Origin: Coriobacteriaceae bacterium
GTDB lineage: Bacteria > Actinomycetota > Coriobacteriia > Coriobacteriales > Coriobacteriaceae
Assembly: GCA_902362275.1 (NCBI GenBank)
Contig: CABIWB010000001.1
Location: 256,938-320,937 of the forward strand
Length of the DNA stretch: 64,000 nt
Direction: 5' to 3'
The number at the start of each line of letters is the position of its first letter. The first letter of the stretch is position 1. The position numbers and the translations under genes are program-made. The notes under the pieces are model-generated. The model saw only the letters and a list, made by a program, of their open reading frames with translations. It was not told the origin of the DNA and ran no database searches. Below are positions 44,037-53,002 of the stretch, in pieces.

Positions 44037-46259
44037 TTAGCCGACCGTATCGTCAGGCGTGGGTGAGGGGTCGGGAGTGGGCGTAGGCGTAGGCGTGGGC
44101 GTGGGCGTAGGCGTGGGCGTGGGCGTGTTGCCATCGCCGCCGGTCGAACCACCAGTGGAGCCGCCCGTCGAGCCACCGGTCGTACCGGTGCCGCCGGTGG
44201 TGTCGCCGCCCGTGGTCTCGGTGGTCGTGGTCGTCGTGGTAGTCGTTGTGGTGGTTTCCCCTTCGTCCTCGTTCTCGTCCTTGTCGTCGTTCTCCGTCTT
44301 CTTGGTGTTGTTGGTGCCGTAGAACTTCCAGACGCTGTTGTTCTTGTAGGTGGGCGCGGTTCCGGTCGCAAACTCCTCGCGCTCGGTACCGGTCAGAACG
44401 GTGTTCATAAACCGCTTAAAGACAGGCAGGTTGGTGCTGTCGCCCAGCAGGTCCGTGCCGTATTTTTGGATGGGGATCTCGCCCGCGGAATAGCCGGTCC
44501 ACAGGGCGCACGCCAGCTGCGGGGTATAGCCACAGAACCACAGGTTGGTGGTGTTGTCGGTGGTGCCCGTTTTGCCGGCATAGGGCTGGTTGATGCTCAG
44601 GGCGCCGGCAGCACCCGTACCGCCGCCCTGCATGACGCCGGACAGAACATCGGTGACCGCGGCGGCCTCGCCCTCGGTAAGCACCTGTGAGGGATTGTCC
44701 GTGTGCTGGTACAGCACCGAACCGGTACGAGAGTCAATCTCGGTGATGGCGATCGGCTGGCGATAGTAGCCGCCGTTGGCAAACGTCGCGTAGGCGGCGG
44801 CCATCTCGAGCGGCGAGATCGAGCCGGTGCCGAGCGTCATGACGGGAACGTCCTCGATGTTGTCCTTGGCGGGATCGATGCCGAGCTTTTTGACGAGCGA
44901 GATGATCTTGCTGTTGCCGACGGCTTCCGCCACCTGGATGTAGCCGGTGTTGGAGGAGTATGCCGTCGCCTGCTTAAGCGTGATGTTGCCATAGCTATGG
45001 TTGGCGTAGTTTTGGACCTCGGTCGTGGTGCCCTTGGCCTTGAGCGGCGAGTTGCAGTTGAGGGTGACGTTGGGGTTCATGCCGTTTTGGATGGCAGTTG
45101 CCAGCGTAAAGGCCTTGAAGGTGGAGCCGACGGGACGCTTGGCCGTGGCATGGTTTACGTGGTTCTCGTCGGCGTTGTAGTCGTAGCCGCCCACCATGCA
45201 CTTGATGTAGCCGGTCTTGGGGTCGACGACGACCATGCCCATGTCCAGGCCGTCGAGTGAGAGTGTGTCGAGCTGCTCGCGGACGGCATTCTCTGCCACC
45301 TGCTGCATCGTGGGGTCGATGGTGGTCTTGACGGTCAGGCCGCCCTTAAAGAGCACGTCGGTCGAGAACTCCTGCTCCAGCAGCTGCTTAACATAGGCGA
45401 CAAAGTAGGGCTGCGAGTATACGTCGACGCCGCTGCCCGAAATCTCGGTCACGTTGAGGGTGATGGGCTCGGCCTGTGCGGCATCGTGCTCCTCCTGCGT
45501 AATGTGGCCCAGGCGCAACATGTTGTCGAGGACCTTGTTGCGACGGGACAGCGCTAGGTCGGGGTTGACCGTGGGGTCGTACTGCGAGGGCGAGTTGGGA
45601 AGGCCGATGAGCAGCGCGGCCTCGCTGAGGGTGAGGTCGGCGGCACTCTTGGACAGATAGGTCTCGGCTGCGGCCTCGATGCCGTAGGCGCCGTGGCCGT
45701 AGTAGATGGTGTTGAGGTACATCATGAGGATCTCGTCTTTGGAGTACATGTCCTCCATCTTGACGGCGATGTAGGCCTCGCGCACCTTACGCTCGATGGT
45801 CGAGTCGAACTGCTCCTCCTGCAGGATGGTGTTGCGCACCAGCTGCTGGGTGATAGTCGAGGCGCCTTCGTGTCCGCCGCCGAGGGTTGCCACCGCAGCA
45901 CGCGCGATACCCCACAGGTCGATACCGCCGTGCTCGTAGAAGCGCTCGTCCTCGACGTCAACGGTGCCCTGCAGCACGTAGGGGGAGACCTCGTCCTTGG
46001 TGATGGACTTGCGGTTTTGCGTGTAGAAGCTCGCAATCTTGTTGCCGTTGCAGTCGACGATCTCGGTGGGCTCGCTCACCAGATACGCGTTGGCGTCGGT
46101 GTAGTCGGGCAGATCGGACAGCCAGCGGTTGACGTTGCCGACCATGCCGATGCCAAATGCCACGCCCGCGATAAGCAAAAAGCCCAAAAACGAGAGCAGG
46201 ATTATGGGCAGAGCGTGCGTCTTTGAACGGCTGCGTCCCTGTCGTTGGCGAGGACCCAT
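44037..46259 (-). CDS. Class A penicillin-binding protein (PBP1-type)
   Basis: A bifunctional peptidoglycan synthase, 740 residues. An N-terminal membrane anchor (LPIILLSFLGFLLIAGVAFGIG) is followed by the GT51 glycosyltransferase (EDERFYEHGGID, STITQQLVRN) and the transpeptidase with SxxK (GSTFK), SSN and KTG (GKTGTTDN). The C-terminal 90 residues are low complexity: poly-Thr, Gly/Ser/Thr repeats and a run of Thr-Pro. The start at 46259 has GGAGG 8 bases upstream. Confidence 0.94.
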   Translation of the reverse strand: MGPRQRQGRSRSKTHALPIILLSFLGFLLIAGVAFGIGMVGNVNRWLSDLPDYTDANAYLVSEPTEIVDCNGNKIASFYTQNRKSITKDEVSPYVLQGTVDVEDERFYEHGGIDLWGIARAAVATLGGGHEGASTITQQLVRNTILQEEQFDSTIERKVREAYIAVKMEDMYSKDEILMMYLNTIYYGHGAYGIEAAAETYLSKSAADLTLSEAALLIGLPNSPSQYDPTVNPDLALSRRNKVLDNMLRLGHITQEEHDAAQAEPITLNVTEISGSGVDVYSQPYFVAYVKQLLEQEFSTDVLFKGGLTVKTTIDPTMQQVAENAVREQLDTLSLDGLDMGMVVVDPKTGYIKCMVGGYDYNADENHVNHATAKRPVGSTFKAFTLATAIQNGMNPNVTLNCNSPLKAKGTTTEVQNYANHSYGNITLKQATAYSSNTGYIQVAEAVGNSKIISLVKKLGIDPAKDNIEDVPVMTLGTGSISPLEMAAAYATFANGGYYRQPIAITEIDSRTGSVLYQHTDNPSQVLTEGEAAAVTDVLSGVMQGGGTGAAGALSINQPYAGKTGTTDNTTNLWFCGYTPQLACALWTGYSAGEIPIQKYGTDLLGDSTNLPVFKRFMNTVLTGTEREEFATGTAPTYKNNSVWKFYGTNNTKKTENDDKDENEDEGETTTTTTTTTTTTETTGGDTTGGTGTTGGSTGGSTGGSTGGDGNTPTPTPTPTPTPTPTPTPDPSPTPDDTVG

Positions 46260-46421
46260 ATATTGACCTCCAGGTATGTCGTGCCGGACGGCGGACGTGC
46301 CGTCGGGGCAGGATGGACATAAGTTATTACACGATAAACCAAACGGGGCGCGCGAGGCCTCGTGTATGCTGGAAGACGGCATTTTTCAGAGTGAATGCAT
46401 ACCTTGGTAAGGAGTTTTCCG

Positions 46422-48380
46422 ATGGCGATTCGGGCGATGGGGCCGAGCGGACAATACGAGACTGGATTGGACGTTGTCGGTGCGGCGCTGCCCGAGCTGC
46501 TGGCGCCGGCGGGCGGACTCGACCAGATGCTTGCGGCCATCGCCGCGGGTGCCGATGCCATCTATGCGGGGTTGGGCGGCTTTAACGCCCGTGTGAGCGC
46601 CCATGGCTTTACGGATGACGAGTTTGCGCGCGGCTGCGCCGTGGCGCATGCCCATGGCGTGCGCGTGTACGTGACGCTCAACGTGTTCGTGTTTGACGAT
46701 GAGTTGTCCGACGCGGTGGCGTTGGGAGCTCATGCACTGGAGCTGGGCGCCGATGCTCTGATTGTCGCCGATGCCGGGCTGGCTTGTGTGCTGCGCACGG
46801 CGATTCCCGGGGTCGAGATTCACCTGTCCACGCAGGCGGGCGCTCATAGCGAAAGCGCCGTGTGGCTTGTCGCCGATGAGCTGGGGGTCGAGCGCGTGAC
46901 GACGGCACGCGAGCTGACGGTCGACGAGATTGCGGCGCTATGTGCCACGGGCGTGCCCATCGAGGTATTCTGCCACGGTGCGATTTGCACCGGCTATTCG
47001 GGGGCGTGCGAGTTCTCGGCCCTGCGGCGTGGGCGCTCAGCGATGCGCGGCGACTGCACGCAGCCGTGCCGTCTGGCGTACGACCTGGTGGACGAGGCGG
47101 GGCAGAGCGTTGTCGCCGTCGAGGGGGATCGCCTGCTGTGTCCGCGCGACTATCTGGGTATTGCGCATCTGCCCGAGCTTGTAGATGCCGGCGTGGCGTC
47201 GCTCAAGATCGAGGGGCGCATGAAGAACCCCGATTACGTATTCAATGTGGTGCGGGTGTGGCGCCGGGCGCTCGATATGCTGTGCGACGGCGCGTGGGAT
47301 CCCGGTGCCGTGGAAGAGCTTTCGCGCGAGCTGGGAAGGTCGTTTAACCGTGGGTTTACCGATGCGTACCTGCGAGGACGTTCGGGCGCCGAGCTGATGA
47401 GCTTTGAGCGCGCAATTAACCAGGGCGTGCGCGTGGGACGCCTGGTGGCCGTTGGCCACGAGGAAGTGACCGTCGAGCTCGATGCCGCCGTGGCGGCGGG
47501 TGACACGCTCGAGATTCGGTTCTATCCGGGTGCCGACGCGCGTCCCGATGTGCCCAAGCGCTGGCCGCAGGTGCCCTGCCCGGTGGATGCCGCAGCGGGG
47601 AAGCGCGTCGTCGTGCATTGCAAGCGTAAGGTGGACGCGGGCTGCGAGGTGTACCTGATTCGCAGCGCCGGCGTGTTGGGGCAAACGGCAACGGTGTTGG
47701 AGCGCATGCGGGCCGAGGCAGATGCGATTGCGCCCGTTGCGTGTGCCGTTGAGGTGCTGCCCTTTGAGGACGTTGCGGTGGATGCCGGCGCGTCGACGGA
47801 GTTGGTGGAGTGCGCGGCTCCCGCTCGCATGGTTTTTGCTTGGCAACTGATGGATGCCGACCCGCGCGGAGAACTCGATTTGTCCGACGCCGTTGTGGTG
47901 CTTGACGAGGTGTGCCGCACGGGTGACGCTGACCGGACCCGCTCACTGATACAGCGTGCCGGGCGCGTCGTCTGCCGCAACCTGGGACAGGTGGTGATCG
48001 CTCGCGAGCTGGGCGTGACGTTTGACGTGGCGGCGCCGGTGTTCTGCGCGAATCGGGCCACGCTTGCCTGGCTGCGCGGACTCGGTGCGGGGCGGGTGCA
48101 CTTGCCGGCCGAGTTGCTCGGCAATGATGCGGAGCGTATTGCCGAACTGGCTGCTGAACCCGGCGTCTGGGGTCCGGTCGACGCCGACCGTCCCGAGCTT
48201 ATGGTGTGCGAGCACTGCCTGCTGACCGCCGAGGGCGTCTGCGCTACCGATGCGACGGGACAGGTCCGTTGCCGCGACTGCTTGCGTCGTCGGCAGGTAC
48301 GCTATCTGGTCGAGGGTGACGGTACACGTCTGCCGGTCGCCGTTGACGCGTGCGGCAGGACGAGGATTTTCCTGTCGTAG
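46422..48380 (+). CDS. U32 family peptidase-like protein, short form
   Basis: 652 residues. ELLAPAGGLDQMLAAIAAGADAIYAG opens the family domain, and the Cys cluster reads SGACEFS, then MRGDCTQPCR. A second set near the end (CEHCLLTAEGVC, CRDCLRRR) parallels that of the paralogue at 3398-5893. AAGGAG precedes the ATG at 46422. Probably an iron-sulfur enzyme of RNA modification (inference from RlhA/TrhP). Confidence 0.88.
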   Translation: MAIRAMGPSGQYETGLDVVGAALPELLAPAGGLDQMLAAIAAGADAIYAGLGGFNARVSAHGFTDDEFARGCAVAHAHGVRVYVTLNVFVFDDELSDAVALGAHALELGADALIVADAGLACVLRTAIPGVEIHLSTQAGAHSESAVWLVADELGVERVTTARELTVDEIAALCATGVPIEVFCHGAICTGYSGACEFSALRRGRSAMRGDCTQPCRLAYDLVDEAGQSVVAVEGDRLLCPRDYLGIAHLPELVDAGVASLKIEGRMKNPDYVFNVVRVWRRALDMLCDGAWDPGAVEELSRELGRSFNRGFTDAYLRGRSGAELMSFERAINQGVRVGRLVAVGHEEVTVELDAAVAAGDTLEIRFYPGADARPDVPKRWPQVPCPVDAAAGKRVVVHCKRKVDAGCEVYLIRSAGVLGQTATVLERMRAEADAIAPVACAVEVLPFEDVAVDAGASTELVECAAPARMVFAWQLMDADPRGELDLSDAVVVLDEVCRTGDADRTRSLIQRAGRVVCRNLGQVVIARELGVTFDVAAPVFCANRATLAWLRGLGAGRVHLPAELLGNDAERIAELAAEPGVWGPVDADRPELMVCEHCLLTAEGVCATDATGQVRCRDCLRRRQVRYLVEGDGTRLPVAVDACGRTRIFLS

Positions 48381-48476
48381 GTGCCGCGTCGCGTCAGTTT
48401 GTTATCATATGAGAGTTTATGGACTTCCAGCACCGCCGTATCCGGTGAGGGTGCTATAGCAAAAGGAGGATACCCA

Positions 48477-49688
48477 ATGCTGTCTGTTGACGAGCAAATG
48501 CGTATCATCACCTCGGGCGCCGCGCAGATCGTTCCCGAGGCCGACCTTCGCAAGAAGCTTGAGAAGGGCGAGCCCCTCAACATCAAGCTCGGCGTCGACC
48601 CCACCAGCCCCGATCTGCACCTGGGCCATGCCGTGCCCCTGCGCAAGATGCGTCAGTTCCAGGACCTGGGCCACAACGTCACCCTCATCATTGGCAACGG
48701 CACCGCGCTGATCGGCGACCCCTCGGGCAAGAACTCCACCCGTCCGCAGCTTTCGCAGGAGCAGATCGAGGCCAACGCCGAGACCTACGTGAGCCAGGCC
48801 ATGAAGATTCTGGATCCCGAGAAGACCACCATCGTGCACAACGGCGACTGGATCCTTTCGATGGACCTGGCCGGCCTGCTGCAGGTGTGCTCCAAGTTCA
48901 CCGTCGCTCGCATCCTTGAGCGCGACGACTTTACCAAGCGCTACCAGTCCCAGACGCCGATTGCCCTGCACGAGTTCCTGTACCCCGTGATGCAGGCCTT
49001 CGACTCCGTTCAGATTAAGGCCGACGTCGAGATGGGCGGCACCGACCAGCTCTTCAACCTACTCGCCGGCCGCGAGCTCATGGAGAAGATGGGCATGGAG
49101 CCGCAGATTGCGCTCACCATGCCGCTGCTCGAGGGCACCGATGGCGTTCGTAAGATGTCCAAGTCCTACGGTAACTACATCGGCCTGACCGACGCTCCCA
49201 AGGATATGTTCGGCAAGACCATGTCCATCCCCGACGAGATGATCGGCAAGTACTATCGTCTGGCCAGCTCGCTCGCCCCGGCCGAGGTCGACAAGATCGA
49301 TGCCGCCCTGGCCGACGGTTCCGCCGACCCCTACGAGCTCAAGCGCGCTCTGGGTCGCGACCTGTGCGATACCTACCACGGCGCCGGCGCCGGCGACGAG
49401 GCCCAGGCCGAGTTCGACCGTGTGTTCAAGGAAGGCCAGCTTGCCGACTTCCCCGAGAAGCACGTTGAGCTGACTGTTAACGACGAGGGTCAGATCTACC
49501 TCGCCGGCCTGCTCAAGGACCTGGGCCTTTCGGCCAGCGCCGGTCAGGCCCGCCGCGACATCGACGGCGGCGGCGTCAAGATCAACGGCAAGGCCGTGGC
49601 TCCCAAGAGCTATAACATCGATCCCAGCGCCCTCAAGCTGGGCGACACCCTCTCCGTAGGCAAGCGCAAGGGCTTTAAGTTGATTTAG
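48477..49688 (+). CDS. tyrS: Tyrosyl-tRNA synthetase
   Basis: 403 residues. The class I signatures are HLGHAVPL (HIGH) and KMSKSYGN (KMSKS), with NGTALIGDPSGK between them. A C-terminal S4 domain (LSASAGQARRDIDGGGVKINGK) binds tRNA. AAAAGGAGGA lies upstream of the ATG at 48477. No T-box leader fits into the 96-base gap after the U32 gene. Confidence 0.97.
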   Translation: MLSVDEQMRIITSGAAQIVPEADLRKKLEKGEPLNIKLGVDPTSPDLHLGHAVPLRKMRQFQDLGHNVTLIIGNGTALIGDPSGKNSTRPQLSQEQIEANAETYVSQAMKILDPEKTTIVHNGDWILSMDLAGLLQVCSKFTVARILERDDFTKRYQSQTPIALHEFLYPVMQAFDSVQIKADVEMGGTDQLFNLLAGRELMEKMGMEPQIALTMPLLEGTDGVRKMSKSYGNYIGLTDAPKDMFGKTMSIPDEMIGKYYRLASSLAPAEVDKIDAALADGSADPYELKRALGRDLCDTYHGAGAGDEAQAEFDRVFKEGQLADFPEKHVELTVNDEGQIYLAGLLKDLGLSASAGQARRDIDGGGVKINGKAVAPKSYNIDPSALKLGDTLSVGKRKGFKLI

Positions 49689-49977
49689 TTCCGCCGTTCT
49701 AACGAACGGCGGACCGGCCGACGCTGCGCGGGCCGCATTTGGACAATCTGACGTTCAACTTCAAGGGCGCGACCAGAAGGTCAGCGCCCTTTCGTTTCAC
49801 GTCACCTTGTCTCAAATGCGGCCCGCTCGCTGTCGTTGCCAAAACATCGGCGCTTCCGTTGTTGGCACTTGGGGACGTTCCTTTTGTGCCGGCATCTAGG
49901 GACACTCCTTGTCATTGGCGCAAAGCAGCCTGCTCCCATTGCGCCAAGCGGCGTGTGCCGTTAAGCGGAGAGGCGTA
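49689..49977. repeat. Intergenic cluster of nested inverted repeats
   Basis: CCGCCGTT/AACGGCGG (about 49692-49713) follows tyrS. GCGGGCCGCATTTG (49729-49742) is a perfect 14-base reverse complement of 49814-49827 and encloses AGGGCGC/GCGCCCT with a T-rich tail. A GGGGAC...TCC repeat occupies 49869-49910. TTGGCGCAA/TTGCGCCAA (49915-49923, 49939-49947) forms another hairpin with a relative at 56527-56560. No gene is seen. Confidence 0.6.
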
Positions 49978-50053
49978 TTGTTGACCCATCGTTTGGGCAT
50001 ACAATGGCTATTGGCTTGCTGCGGTGAAGGTCTGTCCGCTCCGCAGCTTTTTT
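49978..50053 (+). promoter_or_regulatory. ade: Promoter and leader terminator (attenuator) of ade
   Basis: TTGTTG (49978-49983), 16 bases and TACAAT (50000-50005) form the promoter. Directly behind the expected start, GCTGCGG (50018-50024) pairs with CCGCAGC (50041-50047), followed by six Ts. This intrinsic terminator lies inside the leader, 20 bases before the ade ATG, and suggests premature termination control. Confidence 0.6.
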
Positions 50054-50073
50054 CTACGGTTAAAGGAGTATGT

Positions 50074-51894
50074 ATGTCCGTTGAGGTCATGAGGTCTGTG
50101 ATCGAGGCCGCCGAGGGTCGCGTGCCCGTCGATACGCTGTTTACCAATGCGCAGATCGTCGACGTGTACGGTCAGCGCGTGGCGCCCGGTAGCGTTGCCG
50201 TCAAGGACGGTGTGATCGTCGGTGTGCTCTACGATGGTCGCGACGATGCCGCTGGCACCTACGAGGCAACTGAGGTCGTCGACTGCCAGGGCCGCTATCT
50301 TGCCCCCGGTTTTATCGACGGACATCTGCACATTGAGTCCTCGAACATCCGCCCCGCCGAGTATGCTCGCATGGCCGCGACGCGCGGTACTACCACCGCC
50401 ATTGCCGACAGTCACGAGATCGCCAATGTTGCCGGTCTCGACGGCTTGCGCTTTATGATCGAGGATGGCCGCCGCGCGCCCATCTCTATCAAGTACATGA
50501 TGCCTTCGTGCGTGCCCGCGCTGCCCGACGAGCAGGCCGGTGCCGTGATTACCGCCGCCGATATGCAGGAGTTTTTTGCCGAGCATCCGGGCGACGTTTT
50601 TGGTCTGGGCGAAATGATGAACCTGCCGGGCGTCTTTATGGCCGACCCCGAGACCTGTGCTCGCATCGATGCTGCCAACCAGACGCCGTCCAAGCAGGTT
50701 GACGGCCATGCGCCGCTCGTTGCCGGTAAGGATCTCAACGCCTATGCCGCAGCGGGCATTATCGCCGACCACGAGTCGACGATTCCCGAGGAAGCACTCG
50801 ACAAGCTGTCCCGTGGCATGTATGTGATGCTGCGTGAGGGCACGTGCAGCCACGACCTGGCCAATTTGTCTCCGATGCTGCTGGAGAACCCTACCCGCGC
50901 CCGCCGCTGCTGCTTTGCGACCGACGACCGCGCTCCCTCCGATGCTCTTTCGACCGGCATGATCGACAATGCCTGCCGCGTGGCCATCGAGGCCGGCATC
51001 GACCCGGTGGTCGCCATCTCCATGGCGTCCCTCTCCACGGCTGAGGCATTTGGCTTGGACCACGGCTGCCGCGACCCGCACGAGCGCCGCGGCGCAATTG
51101 CTCCGGGCAAGCGTGCCGACCTGCTGTTACTCGATGATCTGACGTTTGCCAAGGCTCCGCATCGTGTTTATACCGCCGGTGCCCTGGTGGCGCAGGATGG
51201 CTCCTTTGTGGGCGAGGTCGCACCCGAGACGGCCGAGGTCGCAGCCCTTGCCGACGAGCTGCGCGCGTCTGTTAAGCTGCCGAAGCTTTCGCTCGACGTG
51301 TTTGACTATGCCTTTAAGCCGGGCGAGGTCGTTATCGATGTCATCCCGGGTATGGCTATCACGGGTATGGCCCGCCCCGAGAGTGCCGAGGGCCTGCGCC
51401 GCATTATGCTGATCGAGCGCCACGGCCGCGGCGTGTCGCTGCAGGCCGAGGGCGCCGACGGTGATGGTCCTGCGGGCCTGGGTCTTGTTGGCAAGCACAT
51501 CGGCCGCGGCTGGGTGCGCGGCTTTACCATCACGGGCGGTGCCATCGCCTCGACGATCGGCCACGATTCGCACAACGTGTGCGTCGTGGGCGATAACGCT
51601 GCCGATATGATGGCGGCTGTTGAAGCCGTGGGACAGGGCGGTCACGTGCTGGTACACGGCGGCGAGGTCGTGGCGCGCATTCCTCTGGCGCTCGGCGGCC
51701 TGATGAGCGAAGGCACCGCCGAAGACGTCGCGGCGCAGCACGACGACTTTATGGTCAAGGCGCGCGCCATGGGGATCGAGCCGCCACTCGACCCCATCAT
51801 GGGCATTATTTTCCTGCCCCTGCCGGTGATCCCGACGCTCCGCATCCGCCCCGAGGGCATGTTCGACGTCACAACCTTCACCTACGCCGACTAG
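50074..51894 (+). CDS. ade: Adenine deaminase
   Basis: Converts adenine to hypoxanthine and ammonia for purine salvage or degradation. 606 residues of the amidohydrolase superfamily: GFIDGHLHIESS (metal ligands), ADSHEI, DGHAP and TDDRAP, with the C-terminal adenine deaminase domain (GRGWVRGFTITGGAIASTIGHDSHN). AAAGGAG precedes the ATG at 50074. It links with the nucleobase permease and the hydroxylase maturation genes in a purine theme. Confidence 0.96.
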   Translation: MSVEVMRSVIEAAEGRVPVDTLFTNAQIVDVYGQRVAPGSVAVKDGVIVGVLYDGRDDAAGTYEATEVVDCQGRYLAPGFIDGHLHIESSNIRPAEYARMAATRGTTTAIADSHEIANVAGLDGLRFMIEDGRRAPISIKYMMPSCVPALPDEQAGAVITAADMQEFFAEHPGDVFGLGEMMNLPGVFMADPETCARIDAANQTPSKQVDGHAPLVAGKDLNAYAAAGIIADHESTIPEEALDKLSRGMYVMLREGTCSHDLANLSPMLLENPTRARRCCFATDDRAPSDALSTGMIDNACRVAIEAGIDPVVAISMASLSTAEAFGLDHGCRDPHERRGAIAPGKRADLLLLDDLTFAKAPHRVYTAGALVAQDGSFVGEVAPETAEVAALADELRASVKLPKLSLDVFDYAFKPGEVVIDVIPGMAITGMARPESAEGLRRIMLIERHGRGVSLQAEGADGDGPAGLGLVGKHIGRGWVRGFTITGGAIASTIGHDSHNVCVVGDNAADMMAAVEAVGQGGHVLVHGGEVVARIPLALGGLMSEGTAEDVAAQHDDFMVKARAMGIEPPLDPIMGIIFLPLPVIPTLRIRPEGMFDVTTFTYAD

Positions 51895-52033
51895 TCATCG
51901 GGGACGTTCTTAAACGACTAGCCACCTGCGACACTCTTTGACTTGTCGTCTGACGCCGCGGCCGTGAGGCCTCTGGCACGCGTGAGCTATTTGCCAGGCC
52001 TATGTAACGTTTATGACTGCGGGGTCTTATTTG

Positions 52034-52095
52034 AGCTCCCTTTGGGTACGTTGGAATCAGATACACGTCCGATTCCATCAAGCCCGAAGGGAGCT
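52034..52095 (+). promoter_or_regulatory. Leader hairpin enclosing the ribosome binding site of a HAD gene
   Basis: AGCTCCCTT (52034-52042) pairs with AAGGGAGCT (52087-52095), GGG (52044-52046) with CCC (52083-52085), and GGAATC (52053-52058) with GATTCC (52071-52076). The right arm contains the Shine-Dalgarno AAGGGAG, 5 bases before the ATG at 52101, and is followed by TTTTC. Folding would block translation. Confidence 0.6.
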
Positions 52096-52100
52096 TTTCT

Positions 52101-52895
52101 ATGTTTAAACTGATTGCATCCGATATGGACGGCACACTACTTGACGAAAATGGCCAGGTGCCGCCTGAGACCTACGAATTGATCCTGGCGCTACGCGAGC
52201 ATGGTGTGCATTTTGCTGCATCGTCAGGTCGCCGCTACGATCGCCTGTGCGAGTTCTTTGCGCCCGTTCGCGACAAGATGGACTTTGTCGCAGCTAACGG
52301 TGCCCAGGTCTACGCCGACGGCAAAATGGTAGACCGCGAGGTGTATTCGCACCTGGCGATTCGAAAGCTCGCCCAGGCCGTCAGGACGTTTCCCAATTTG
52401 CATCTTGCGCTTTTTGACCGAACCAAGTCCTTCCTGCTCGATGACGAGAGCAAGTTCGTGCGTGAGGTCGATAAGGACCTTCCCAATGCAGAGCGCATTT
52501 GGGAGCTGCCCGATCCCAGCGTAAATATCATCAAGGCGAGTATCTTTTGCGATGACGGTGCCGTTATGGACAGCGCTTACGTATTACAGCGCGAACTTGG
52601 CCAGCTCTTTACTTTTGCGCCTTCGGGCAACGCGTGGATCGATGCCATGCAGCCCGGTGTGTCGAAGGCCTCGGGCATCGCACAGCTTGCGGAGCATTAC
52701 GGCATTGGACGCGACGAGGTCATGGCGTTTGGCGACTCGATGAACGACTACGAGATCATTCGCTTTGTCGGCACGGGCTGCGCGATGGAAAACGCGCGCC
52801 CCGCGCTTAAGGCGGTGGCCGATCGCGTGGTGGGTTGTAATCGCGACCACGCCGTCCAGCAGGAGCTCCGTCGCGTGCTGGAGAGTCTCTCCTAA
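52101..52895 (+). CDS. Cof-type HAD family phosphatase
   Basis: 264 residues. HAD motif I is IASDMDGTLLDE (two Asp), motif II AASSGRRYDRL and motif IV AFGDSMNDYEI. The C2-type cap of the Cof subfamily lies between. A cytosolic phosphatase of sugar phosphates or cofactors; the substrate is not predictable. Its leader can sequester the ribosome binding site. Confidence 0.92.
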   Translation: MFKLIASDMDGTLLDENGQVPPETYELILALREHGVHFAASSGRRYDRLCEFFAPVRDKMDFVAANGAQVYADGKMVDREVYSHLAIRKLAQAVRTFPNLHLALFDRTKSFLLDDESKFVREVDKDLPNAERIWELPDPSVNIIKASIFCDDGAVMDSAYVLQRELGQLFTFAPSGNAWIDAMQPGVSKASGIAQLAEHYGIGRDEVMAFGDSMNDYEIIRFVGTGCAMENARPALKAVADRVVGCNRDHAVQQELRRVLESLS

Positions 52896-53002
52896 TCCGG
52901 CAGTTGGGGACGTTCCTTTTCTGCCGACAGCGGGGGACAGTCCTTGCGTTTTTTTGCGAAGAGTGTCCCCAACGACTAGTCGTTTAAGAACGTCCCCAAC
53001 GA
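52896..53002. repeat. Intergenic GGGGAC-type repeats between convergent HAD genes
   Basis: TTGGGGACGTTCCTTTT and GGGGGACAGTCCTT occur in direct order. Then GTGTCCCCAACGACTAG, TCGTTTAAGAACG and TCCCCAACGACTAG follow in the opposite sense, matching inverted GGGGACGTTCTTAAACGACTAG-type sequence at 51900-51921. No separate terminator is recognised. Confidence 0.6.

Noticed and set aside
44060..44130. Tandem 6-base units resembling a CRISPR or satellite array
   Set aside because: They are in frame and encode the Thr-Pro run of the penicillin-binding protein.
48381..48476. T-box leader upstream of tyrS
   Set aside because: The gap is only 96 bases and lacks a T-box sequence and terminator.
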